Source of the DNA: Thermoleophilia bacterium
Lineage (GTDB): Bacteria; Actinomycetota; Thermoleophilia; Gaiellales; Gaiellaceae
Direction of reading: 5' to 3'
Length of the DNA stretch: 14,673 bases
Assembly (NCBI GenBank): GCA_025934335.1
Contig: JAICYG010000059.1
Coordinates: forward strand, 1 to 14,673
The notes beneath the pieces were generated by a model, which was not told the origin of the DNA, made no database searches, and saw only the letters and a program-made list of their open reading frames with translations. The position numbers and the translations under genes were made by a program. The stretch's first letter is position 1, and each line of letters begins with the position of its first letter. Below, one piece after another: positions 7,581 through 13,912 of this stretch.

Positions 7581-8461
7581 CGAGTGGTCCGCGGGTCGAG
7601 GATGTCGCGCAGCCCGTCGCCGAGCAGGTTGAACGAGAGCGAGCAGAGGAAGATCGCGACGCCCGGGTACACGGCGAGCCGCGGTGCCTGCGAGAGGTAC
7701 GACTGCGCGTCCGCGAGCATGACGCCCCACGACGGCGTCGGCGGCTGCACGCCGAGGCCGAGGAACGACAGCACCGCCTCGCCGATGATCGCCGTCGGGA
7801 TCGCAACGGTCGCCTGCACGATCAACGTCGAGAGCATGTTGGGGAGCACGTGCCTCGCGAGGATACGCGCGTCGCTGGCGCCGTTCGCGACGGCCGCGCG
7901 CACGTAGTCCTCCTCGCGGAGAGCGAGCGCCTCGCCGCGGGCGACGCGGATCAGCGCCGGGGCGGCGCCGATGCCGAGCGCGATGGTCGCGTTCGTAAGC
8001 GACGGCCCGAGGATCGCCGCGAGCCCGACGGCGACGATCAGGAACGGGAAAGCGAGCAGCACGTCTGTCAGCCGGGCGATCACCGCGTCGGCCCAGCCCC
8101 GGTAGTAGCCGGCGACGATGCCCACCGGCACCGCGACGGCCATCGCGAGCAGCGTCGCGAGCACGCCCGCCTCGATCGACGCACGCGCGCCCCAGATGAT
8201 GCGTGAGAGGACGTCACGGCCGAGCTCGTCGGTGCCGAGCAGGTGCTTGCTCGACGAATGCGCCAGGAGCGCGTTGAAGTCGGTGGCGCCGGCCGAGTAC
8301 GGCGCGATCCACGGCGCCAGGATCGCGGCAAGGATGAACGCGAGCGCGACGACGAGGCCGATGATCGCGAGGGGCCGCCGCGCGAACCGGCGCCGCAGCA
8401 GCCGCCGCCTCCGCGCGCGCGGGTTGACCGTCAGCGCAGCGGACGTGTCGACAAAGCTCAT
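7577..8461 (-). CDS. dppC: Peptide ABC transporter permease, DppC/OppC type
   Basis: This inner permease (294 residues) forms the membrane channel together with the DppB-type protein. It has a basic cytoplasmic N-terminus (RARRRRLLRRRFARRP, 15-30), a first membrane helix at about 31-52, then an outside segment with LGTDELGRDVLSRI (75-88), the hallmark of DppC/OppC. Further helices lie at roughly 97-120, 133-155, 157-171, 210-232 and 262-281. The EAA coupling loop that contacts the ATPases is EEDYVRAAVANGASDARI (183-200) followed by LPNML. LSFLGLGVQPPTPSWG (231-246) is also characteristic. It shares a 4-nt ATGA overlap with dppB upstream and another with dppD downstream. Confidence 0.96.
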   Translation of the reverse strand: MSFVDTSAALTVNPRARRRRLLRRRFARRPLAIIGLVVALAFILAAILAPWIAPYSAGATDFNALLAHSSSKHLLGTDELGRDVLSRIIWGARASIEAGVLATLLAMAVAVPVGIVAGYYRGWADAVIARLTDVLLAFPFLIVAVGLAAILGPSLTNATIALGIGAAPALIRVARGEALALREEDYVRAAVANGASDARILARHVLPNMLSTLIVQATVAIPTAIIGEAVLSFLGLGVQPPTPSWGVMLADAQSYLSQAPRLAVYPGVAIFLCSLSFNLLGDGLRDILDPRTTR

Positions 8462-9411
8462 TGGGTGGCCCCGCTGACGCGGATGCGTGGATTGAGCAGC
8501 GAGTAGACGACGTCGACGAGCAGGTTGACGACGACGTAGCCCGTCGCGGCGACGAGCACGACTCCCTGCAGCAGCGTGTAATCACGCTGGTTGATCGCCT
8601 CGAGCGTCAGCCGGCCGAAGCCGGGGATGACGAAGATCTGCTCCGTGATGACCGCGCCGGAGATGAGCGCGCCGAGCTGCAGCCCGATCACCGTCGTCAC
8701 CGTGATCAGCGAGTTGCGGAGCGCGTGCTTGCCGACCACCGACCGTTCCGCAAGCCCCTTCGCGCGCGCAGTCCGCACGTAGTCGGCGGAGAGCGACGTC
8801 AGCATCGCCGAGCGCGTCTGACGCATGAGCACGGCCGACAGCCCGGTGCCGAGGACGACCGCCGGCATCAGCATGTGCTCCAGGTTCGCGAGCGGGTGCT
8901 CGCGGAAAGAGACGTAGCCGCTCGCGGGGAGCCAGTGCAGGTCGACCGCGAACAGGATGATCATCATCAGGCCGAGCCAGAAGTGCGGCAGCGAGAGGCC
9001 GACGAGCGCCGACGTCGTTGCGGCGTGATCCGAGATCTTGCCGCGGCGCACCGCCGCGATCACCCCCGCGAGCAGGCCGATCAGCGAGCCGATGAGCACC
9101 GAGAGGAACGCGAGCTCGAGCGTGATCGGGATGCGCGTGACGATCGTATGCGCGACCGGGAGTTGCCGGGCGTCGAGGCCCAGGTCGCCGCGCAGCGCAC
9201 GACCGACCCACTTCACGTACTGCACCGGCAGCGGCTGGTCGAGCCCGTACGTGTGACGGATCGCCTGCACGACGGCCGGGTCGCGGTTCTCGCCGCCGAG
9301 CGCGATCGCCGGGTCGCCGGGCAGCGCCCGCACGCCCGCGAAGACGACCACGCTCGAGATGAAGACGACGATCAGGGCGGCTCCCGCCTTGCGGAGCAGG
9401 AAGCCGCCCAT
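8458..9411 (-). CDS. dppB: Peptide ABC transporter permease, DppB/OppB type
   Basis: This is the other permease half (317 residues). A first membrane helix at about 9-29 is followed by RALPGDPA (28-35), and a long extracytoplasmic segment holds the YGLDQPLPVQYVKW motif (55-68) typical of DppB. Helices lie at about 98-121, 132-156, 181-195, 236-258 and 282-305. The EAA loop is SADYVRTARAKGLAERSVV (208-226), with HALRNSL after it. FVIPGFGRLTLEAINQRDY (260-278) is the DppB C-terminal signature. The ATG is preceded at 11 nt by AAGGGGGA, a strong but distant ribosome site. The gap to the binding-protein stop is 21 nt. Confidence 0.96.
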   Translation of the reverse strand: MGGFLLRKAGAALIVVFISSVVVFAGVRALPGDPAIALGGENRDPAVVQAIRHTYGLDQPLPVQYVKWVGRALRGDLGLDARQLPVAHTIVTRIPITLELAFLSVLIGSLIGLLAGVIAAVRRGKISDHAATTSALVGLSLPHFWLGLMMIILFAVDLHWLPASGYVSFREHPLANLEHMLMPAVVLGTGLSAVLMRQTRSAMLTSLSADYVRTARAKGLAERSVVGKHALRNSLITVTTVIGLQLGALISGAVITEQIFVIPGFGRLTLEAINQRDYTLLQGVVLVAATGYVVVNLLVDVVYSLLNPRIRVSGATQ

Positions 9412-9432
9412 GATCTCGCGTGTCCCCCTTGC

Positions 9433-11031
9433 CTACTTGGTGTAGCCGGCGAATGCGGCGCGGATCAGGCCGTCGCCGTAGATCTGCACGCCGGCGACCT
9501 TCTTCGAGACGCCGTAGTAGTTGACCGGGTGGTACAGGTAGATCAGCGGCCGCTGCCGGTGGATGATCTGCATTGCCGCCCGGTAGAGCGTGTCACGCGA
9601 CTTCGTCGAGATCGACTTGCGTGCTCCGTTCAGGATGTAGTCGAGCTTGCTGTCGGCATAGCCCGAGTCGTTCAGCGTGCCCTTCGTCGCGACGAACCCG
9701 TAGATGTTGCCGTCCGGGTCGACGCGGCCCGACCAGCCGACCGCGAACGCGTCGAAGTTGCCGGCGTCCGCGCGGTTCAGCGCGGTCGTGAACTCGGTCG
9801 GCGTGACCGACACCTTGATGCCGACGGCGGCCTCCATCGACTGGATCACCTGGCCGAGCCGTGCGTTCACGGGGTCGGTGCCGCCGAGCATGAGGTTCAC
9901 CGACGGCGACGAGATGCCCGACGCCTTCACGAGCTTCTTCGCGAGGTCGACGTTCGCGTGCAGGTCGCACGCAAGCCCCTTCGTCGTCGGCTTGTACCAC
10001 GGGCTGACCGGAGCGATCGGGTAGCAGTCGGGCTGGTTCAGGCCGCCGAACACGACCTTGTTGATCGTCGTGCGGTCGAGCGCGGCATCGAACGCGGAGC
10101 GTATGAACTGCGACTTCGCAATGTCGCTGCCGACGTTCGAGTACGGCTTCAGCAGGCCGTTCTTGTTCCCGATGTTGATCGTCAGGCCCTGGTAGCCGAT
10201 CGTGACAGCCTTCGGGACCGTGACGCCGTTGTTCTTCTGGAGCGTCGGCACGTCCGTCGACTGGATACGGTCCTCCACCTGGATGTCGCCCGCGCGGAGC
10301 GCCTGGGTGCGCGAGCTCGGGTCGGTCATGATCCTGTAGACGATCGAGGCCAGATGCACCTTCGCCTTGTCGTAGTAGTACGGCGACTTCACGACCGTGA
10401 TGTGATCGCCGGCGACGCGGTCCTTGAACATGAACGGGCCGACACAGACGGGGCTCTGTGCAAACGTGCCGCCGGCGTTGAGCGCCTTCGGAGAGAGGAT
10501 CATCCCGGCGCGGTCGGCGAGCTGCGCCGTCAGCGGCGAGTACGGCGACGACAGGTGCAGCACGACCGTCGACGTGTTCGGCGCGTCGACCGTCTTGATC
10601 GGCGAGATCTCGCTTGCACGGACTGAGCCCTTCAGCGTCAGGTCGCGCTCGAGCGTCTGCTTCACGGCGGCGGCGTTGAACGCGGTGCCGTCGTTGAACT
10701 TGACACCCTTCCTCAGCTTGATCGTGTACGTGAGCTTGTCCTTCGAGACCTGCGGCAGCGCCGTCGCGAGCTGCGGGACGATGTTCAGGTGCGAGTCGAG
10801 GTCGTAGAGCTTCTCGCACATGGAGAGGAAGACGATGCGCCCGACGAAGGTGCGGGCGAGCGTCGGATCGAGGGCGTCGGGCTCCTCGGCCAGCCCGATC
10901 GTCAGCGTGCCGCCGTTCCGGATGTCGGCCGCCGACCGTGACGTGTGCGCGGCCGCGACCGCTGCGCCCGCGGCCGCCGCGCACAGCACGACGAGCGAGA
11001 ACGTAGCGAACCGGCCGAGTGAGACCTTCAT
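9433..11031 (-). CDS. Extracellular peptide-binding protein of the ABC importer (SBP_bac_5 family)
   Basis: This first gene of the operon encodes the 532-residue protein that captures the substrate outside the membrane. The N-terminus MKVSLGRFATFSLVVLCAAA is a signal peptide, with likely cleavage after AVAAA near residue 28. The one cysteine in it (VVLC, residue 17) has Leu before it and does not fit a lipobox, so it looks secreted rather than lipid-anchored, which is unusual for a monoderm binding protein. The mature part opens with GGTLTIGLAEEPDALDPTLA (40-59) and includes YTIKLRKGVKFNDGTAFNAA, both typical of peptide and nickel binding proteins. The class covers di- and oligopeptides, glutathione, opines and sugars, so the ligand is not determined. 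The ATG has AGGGGGA 5 nt upstream and a promoter about 52 nt upstream. Confidence 0.94.
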   Translation of the reverse strand: MKVSLGRFATFSLVVLCAAAAGAAVAAAHTSRSAADIRNGGTLTIGLAEEPDALDPTLARTFVGRIVFLSMCEKLYDLDSHLNIVPQLATALPQVSKDKLTYTIKLRKGVKFNDGTAFNAAAVKQTLERDLTLKGSVRASEISPIKTVDAPNTSTVVLHLSSPYSPLTAQLADRAGMILSPKALNAGGTFAQSPVCVGPFMFKDRVAGDHITVVKSPYYYDKAKVHLASIVYRIMTDPSSRTQALRAGDIQVEDRIQSTDVPTLQKNNGVTVPKAVTIGYQGLTINIGNKNGLLKPYSNVGSDIAKSQFIRSAFDAALDRTTINKVVFGGLNQPDCYPIAPVSPWYKPTTKGLACDLHANVDLAKKLVKASGISSPSVNLMLGGTDPVNARLGQVIQSMEAAVGIKVSVTPTEFTTALNRADAGNFDAFAVGWSGRVDPDGNIYGFVATKGTLNDSGYADSKLDYILNGARKSISTKSRDTLYRAAMQIIHRQRPLIYLYHPVNYYGVSKKVAGVQIYGDGLIRAAFAGYTK

Positions 11032-11036
11032 GCGCG

Positions 11037-11043
11037 TCCCCCT
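11037..11043 (-). promoter_or_regulatory. Ribosome binding site of the transporter operon
   Basis: AGGGGGA on the minus strand, 5 nt before the ATG at 11031. It is one of the clearest Shine-Dalgarno sites in the window and suits a highly expressed binding protein. Confidence 0.7.
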
Positions 11044-11053
11044 GCAGGAGTGG

Positions 11054-11120
11054 GTTGTCCACCGGGATACGTGAGACTCGCGAGACTAGTTTGTATCCCA
11101 TCGGTTGTCAACTGGATACG
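11054..11120. promoter_or_regulatory. Candidate operator array: three GGATAC boxes and a GTTGTC...GGATACG direct repeat
   Basis: GGATAC occurs at 11065-11070 (plus), 11093-11098 (as GTATCC, minus) and 11114-11119 (plus). The first and last are parts of a longer imperfect direct repeat about 50 bp apart: GTTGTCCACCGGGATACG (11054-11071) and GTTGTCAACTGGATACG (11104-11120). The two inner boxes face each other and lie in the -35/-10 spacers of the two divergent promoters; the third lies in the transporter 5' leader. The GntR regulator encoded at 11929 is the natural candidate to bind here, since FCD-type GntR proteins often act on nearby divergent promoters. Binding is inferred, not shown. Confidence 0.55.
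11083..11111 (-). promoter_or_regulatory. Promoter of the peptide-transporter/GGT operon
   Basis: On the minus strand a perfect TTGACA (11111-11106) is followed after exactly 17 nt by TAGTCT (11088-11083). Transcription would begin near 11076, giving a leader of about 45 nt that carries the AGGGGGA ribosome site. The 8-bp palindrome CTCGCGAG (11077-11084) overlaps the -10 end and start point, and GAGACT is repeated at 11073 and 11082. Confidence 0.6.
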
Positions 11121-11133
11121 AAACAAGTACGCT
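11105..11133 (+). promoter_or_regulatory. Promoter of the TauE/SafE-GntR operon
   Basis: TTGTCA (11105-11110) is followed after exactly 17 nt by TACGCT (11128-11133). The -35 hexamer overlaps that of the opposing promoter by five bases within GTTGTCAAC. The predicted start point, about 11140-11142, coincides with the GTG at 11142, so the message would be leaderless. Confidence 0.5.
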
Positions 11134-11141
11134 CCTCGACC

Positions 11142-11555
11142 GTGAGGGCGACCGCGCCTACGTCCGACCCGCCCCCCGCGCGCACCCGCACCGTGCTCGG
11201 ACTCGAGCCCCGCTTCGTCGCGATCGGCGTCGCGGGCGGGATCCTCTCCGGCCTGCTCGGGGTGGGCGGCGGGATCGTCATGGTCCCGCTGCTCGTGATC
11301 TGGGCGGCCTACGCGCAGCGGGACGCGCACGCCACGTCGCTCGGCGCGATCATCCCGATCAGCTGCGCGAGCGTGATCACCTACGGCGCCGCCGGCGAGG
11401 TGCACCCCGGGCCGGCGCTCGCGCTTGCCGCGGGCTCGATCGCCGGCGCGCGAATCGGTGCCGGCGCCCTCTCGCGGATCGAGGAGCGGCCGCTCAAGAT
11501 CGTGTTCGGGCTCTTCCTCGCAGCCGTGGCGATCCTGATGCTGGTGCGCGGATGA
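11142..11555 (+). CDS. Half-size TauE/SafE-family membrane protein, first copy
   Basis: TauE/SafE (formerly DUF81) proteins are membrane exporters of sulfite, sulfoacetate or related anions. The usual form is about 250 residues with two repeats, each carrying a Gly-rich motif. This 137-residue product has one repeat: GLLGVGGGIVMVPLL (37-51), AHATSLGAIIP (62-72), then helices at about 92-110 and 118-135. Four hydrophobic segments are likely. The GTG at 11142 is chosen because it coincides with the predicted transcription start and no ribosome site is visible. A GTG at 11193 would leave 120 residues and still keep the motif. Longer readings upstream would run through the promoter. The stop overlaps the start of the next half by 4 nt. 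The substrate is unknown. Confidence 0.85.
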   Translation: MRATAPTSDPPPARTRTVLGLEPRFVAIGVAGGILSGLLGVGGGIVMVPLLVIWAAYAQRDAHATSLGAIIPISCASVITYGAAGEVHPGPALALAAGSIAGARIGAGALSRIEERPLKIVFGLFLAAVAILMLVRG

Positions 11556-11932
11556 CGGGCATCGTGCTCGTCGTCGCGCTCGTCGCCTTCGGCGTCGTCA
11601 CGGGCGCGACGTCCGGGCTGCTCGGTGTCGGCGGCGGCACGTTGATGGTGCCGTTCCTGACCCTCGCCGCCGGCATGTCGCAGCACGCGGCAGAGGCGAC
11701 ATCGCTCCTCGTCGTGCTCCCCACGGCGATCGTCGGCAGCCTCGTCCTCCGGCGGCGCGGCATCGGCGACCTCGGGCTCGCGCTCAGATTCGGCGCGCTC
11801 GGCGCGGCCGGCGGCATCGTCGGAGCGCTGCTCGCCCTCGCGCTGCCGGGGCACGTCCTCCGGATCATGTTCGCCTGCTTCCTGCTGCTCGTCTCCGTCC
11901 GGCTCGTCCGCGACAGTCTCGTCCCGCGGTGA
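11552..11932 (+). CDS. Half-size TauE/SafE-family membrane protein, second copy
   Basis: This 126-residue protein is the partner of the preceding gene and has the same layout: GLLGVGGGTLMVPFL (22-36), AAEATSLLVVLPTAIVGS (46-63), a short basic loop (RRRG) and two more hydrophobic segments (about 76-95 and 100-117). The ATG overlaps the first half's stop codon (ATGA), so equal synthesis is likely. Together the two halves would equal one normal TauE/SafE protein, suggesting a heterodimer. The stop and start have the clean form of a natural gene pair rather than a frameshift: each half begins with its own hydrophobic start and neither carries a remnant tail. Its own stop overlaps the GTG of the GntR gene by 4 nt. 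An exported acidic metabolite is the family-based guess. Confidence 0.87.
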   Translation: MTGIVLVVALVAFGVVTGATSGLLGVGGGTLMVPFLTLAAGMSQHAAEATSLLVVLPTAIVGSLVLRRRGIGDLGLALRFGALGAAGGIVGALLALALPGHVLRIMFACFLLLVSVRLVRDSLVPR

Positions 11933-12633
11933 GCACGGTCGGCACAGACGATCTCGTCGACCGGCTGGCGGCGGCGATCCAGGCGCGGATCCTGAGCGGT
12001 GAGATCCCGTCCCACTCGCGCCTCCGGCAGGCGAGCCTCGCGGCCGAGTTCGGCGTCAGCCGCACGCCGGTGCGCGAGGCGCTCCGGAAGCTGCAGTCGA
12101 CGGGCGTGGTCGTGCTCGAGCCGCATCGGGGCGCCGTCGTCCGCGGCACGACGCCGCACGAGGTGCGCGAGGCCTACCTCGTCCGCGCCGAGCTGGAGGG
12201 CCTCGCCGCCGAGCTCGCGACTGCGCACATCACCGACGAGGAGCTCGGCCGCCTCCACGAGGCGCAGGAGCTCTTCCGCGGCTCGATCGAGACGGAGATC
12301 GAGCGACGTCGCTCGGGCGAGCCGCCCGAGCCGTGGTCGGCCGAGAACGACTGGGAGCGGGCGAACAACCTCTTCCACGAGGTGATCCAGCACGCGTCGG
12401 GCAATCGGCAGCTGCTCGCGGCGATCGCCCACCTGCATCGGAGCTTCCCTCGCCACCTGACGTGGACGGCGCTCAGCCGCAGCTCGCACCTCCTCGGCGA
12501 GAACGTCGAGCAGCACAACCGGATCCTCGACGCGCTCGAGCGGCGCGATCCGCCGGCGGCGCGCACGGAGATGGCCGCGCACGTCCGCTCGGCCGGCGAG
12601 CTCGTCGCGGTGCTGCTCGAGCGCTCGCGCTGA
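11929..12633 (+). CDS. GntR-family transcriptional regulator, FCD subfamily (local regulator)
   Basis: This 234-residue DNA-binding regulator has a winged helix at the N-terminus: IQARILSGEIPSHSRLRQ leads into LAAEFGVSRTPVREALRKLQ (37-56), the typical GntR recognition helix, with a wing ending EPHRGAVV. The FCD effector domain follows: EVREAYLVRAELEGLAAELA, NNLFHEVIQHASGN (146-159), EQHNRILDAL (195-204) and AAHVRSAGE (216-224). H150, H196 and H218 are likely metal or ligand contacts, as in other FCD proteins that bind carboxylic acids. The GTG start overlaps the upstream TauE/SafE stop by 4 nt. It is the last gene of its operon and the best candidate to read the GGATAC boxes 0.8 kb upstream, controlling both its own operon and the transporter. 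The effector is unknown; a small carboxylate is typical for the fold. Confidence 0.95.
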   Translation: MSTVGTDDLVDRLAAAIQARILSGEIPSHSRLRQASLAAEFGVSRTPVREALRKLQSTGVVVLEPHRGAVVRGTTPHEVREAYLVRAELEGLAAELATAHITDEELGRLHEAQELFRGSIETEIERRRSGEPPEPWSAENDWERANNLFHEVIQHASGNRQLLAAIAHLHRSFPRHLTWTALSRSSHLLGENVEQHNRILDALERRDPPAARTEMAAHVRSAGELVAVLLERSR

Positions 12634-12642
12634 CGGCCCACA

Positions 12643-12661
12643 CGCGGAGGACCTTTCCGCG
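12643..12661 (+). terminator. Candidate hairpin terminator after the TauE/SafE-GntR operon
   Basis: CGCGGA (12643-12648) pairs with TCCGCG (12656-12661) around a 7-nt loop, 10 nt after the gntR stop. No T-run follows, so it may be a Rho-independent variant, a Rho-assisted end or just an RNA-stabilising stem. Confidence 0.35.
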
Positions 12662-12682
12662 AGCGGCGTTCGTACTTCGTGC

Positions 12683-13195
12683 GTGCGCCGCGCTCTCGTC
12701 GCAACTGCCGTGTGTGCGCTCGCGGCAGCCGTGCCCGCGGGCTCCACCGGCCCGCACGAGCGAATCGTCTCGTTTGCCGGCGTCTCCGTCCAGGCCCCCA
12801 CCGGCTGGTATGCGGTCGCCGCGCCGACCCCGGGCTGCGATCCGGAACGGCTGATTGCGGTCTCCTCTGCACCGCTTCGCCCGTACGAGCAACACCGCGG
12901 CTTCGCGCTGCCTCGGCGCCGGGGCAGCGTCCTCGTGTTCGTGCTCGAGGTCCAGGTTCGCGGGGACCGGCCGGTCGGCGATCTACGGCGGCCCCGTCAC
13001 TTCGCCGTCGACTGGACCCACCTGCGACGGCTCGAGCCGTGCTGCGAGGCGCCGACCGCGCCGTCCTACCTGCGATACGTCAGGCAGCACGGCCGCTACA
13101 TCGGCTTCGTCGTCTATCCGGTCGGGCGCGTTGGAGCTGCGACGAGAGCCGCGACGGGACGACTCGTCGACAGCTTGACGATCGGGCCGCGCTGA
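12683..13195 (+). CDS. Small secreted protein of unknown function
   Basis: The family is not recognised. The 170-residue product has a signal peptide (MRRALVATAVCALAAAVPAG, first 20 residues, read from a GTG) and a mature part of about 150 residues. The start VSFAGVSVQAPTGWYAV resembles the beta-rich opening of many actinobacterial secreted or membrane-attached domains in which a short strand precedes P-x-GW. Cysteines at 52, 120 and 121 could form a disulfide. RQHGRYIGFVVYPVG and RLVDSLTI near the end look like a closing strand and helix. There is no transmembrane anchor after the signal and no lipobox. The gap to gntR is 49 nt with no clear ribosome site; the gene is codirectional with the GntR operon. 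Its stop codon abuts the stop codon of the convergent gene with no base between. Confidence 0.75.
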   Translation: MRRALVATAVCALAAAVPAGSTGPHERIVSFAGVSVQAPTGWYAVAAPTPGCDPERLIAVSSAPLRPYEQHRGFALPRRRGSVLVFVLEVQVRGDRPVGDLRRPRHFAVDWTHLRRLEPCCEAPTAPSYLRYVRQHGRYIGFVVYPVGRVGAATRAATGRLVDSLTIGPR

Positions 13196-13912
13196 CTACG
13201 CCCGGCGCGTCGCCCAGTCGGCGCCGACGTGCGCGAGGATCGTCGTCAGGAGCTCGAAGCTGTGCATGACGTGCTCGTGCGCGAGCTCACGCGCTCCTGC
13301 GATCGAGCCGGCGGCGAGCGCCTGGCGGATCGCACGATGCTCCGCCTGGTTGCGCTCGTAGAGCAGCTCGAGCTCGTCGTCGACGGGTGCCCACACGGTC
13401 GGCCCGGAGAACGTTCGCCGAGCCGCCTTCGCGACCGACTCGACGTACGGCATGGCGGCAACGCGGTACAGCACGTCGTGGAACGCATGGTTCGCGCGCA
13501 TCCAGTCGCCCATCAGCGAGCGGCGGTTGCCGCCCGGCTCCTGCGAGCGCACCTCGCGCGTCAGCCGCGCGAACCGCTTCTCGCACTCCTCGAGCTCCTC
13601 GAGCGCTTCCGGTGTCATCCGCCGCGCCGCTTCCTCGGTCACGAGCGCCTCCAGCTCCGCCCGCACCAGGAACGCCTCGCGCAGGTCGTCGCGCGAGAGC
13701 GTGCGCACCCGCACGCCCCGGTTCGGCTCGAACGAGACGAGCCCGAGCGCTGCGAGCCGGCGGAGCGCCTCGCGCACCGGGGTCCGCGAGACGCCGAACC
13801 GGTCCGACAGCTGCTCCTGCCGCAGCACCGACCCCGGCGCGAGCTCACCGGAGACGATCGCCTCCTCGATCAGGCCTGCGATGTCGTCGGCCTTCGTGCT
13901 TTCGAGCGTCAT
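13196..13912 (-). CDS. GntR-family transcriptional regulator, FCD subfamily (coupled to malate synthase)
   Basis: This 238-residue regulator has the GntR winged helix LIEEAIVSGELAPGSVLRQE and LSDRFGVSRTPVREALRRLA (35-54), with the wing FEPNRGVRVR. The FCD domain follows: DLREAFLVRAELEALVTEEA, MRANHAFHDVLYRVA (138-152), QAEHRAIRQAL (189-199) and AHEHVMHSFELL (211-222). H145, H192 and H214 are the likely ligand or metal contacts. The ATG at 13912 overlaps the malate synthase stop by 4 nt (ATGA); a longer frame to 14152 would lie entirely inside malate synthase and is rejected. This coupling suggests that it regulates the glyoxylate shunt or a related two- or three-carbon pathway. It is a paralogue of the GntR at 11929, sharing the recognition-helix core FGVSRTPVREALR. 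Confidence 0.94.
   Translation of the reverse strand: MTLESTKADDIAGLIEEAIVSGELAPGSVLRQEQLSDRFGVSRTPVREALRRLAALGLVSFEPNRGVRVRTLSRDDLREAFLVRAELEALVTEEAARRMTPEALEELEECEKRFARLTREVRSQEPGGNRRSLMGDWMRANHAFHDVLYRVAAMPYVESVAKAARRTFSGPTVWAPVDDELELLYERNQAEHRAIRQALAAGSIAGARELAHEHVMHSFELLTTILAHVGADWATRRA

Noticed and set aside
7581..7730. N-terminal extension of the DppD-type ATPase
   Set aside because: It runs through the dppC coding end and lacks family similarity; the ATGA start at 7580 gives the standard protein.
8461..10626. A 721-codon open frame on the plus strand opposite the permease and binding-protein genes
   Set aside because: It is antisense to three clear genes, is rich in Arg, Asp and Val as expected of a GC-rich complement frame, and shows no domain motif.
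11077..11084. CTCGCGAG palindrome as a separate operator
   Set aside because: An 8-bp GC-rich palindrome is expected often by chance here; it is noted with the promoter only.
11552..11555. Sequencing frameshift splitting one TauE/SafE gene
   Set aside because: The second half has its own ATG and a complete N-terminal hydrophobic start, and the junction is an exact ATGA like the other couplings here; not fully excluded without reads.
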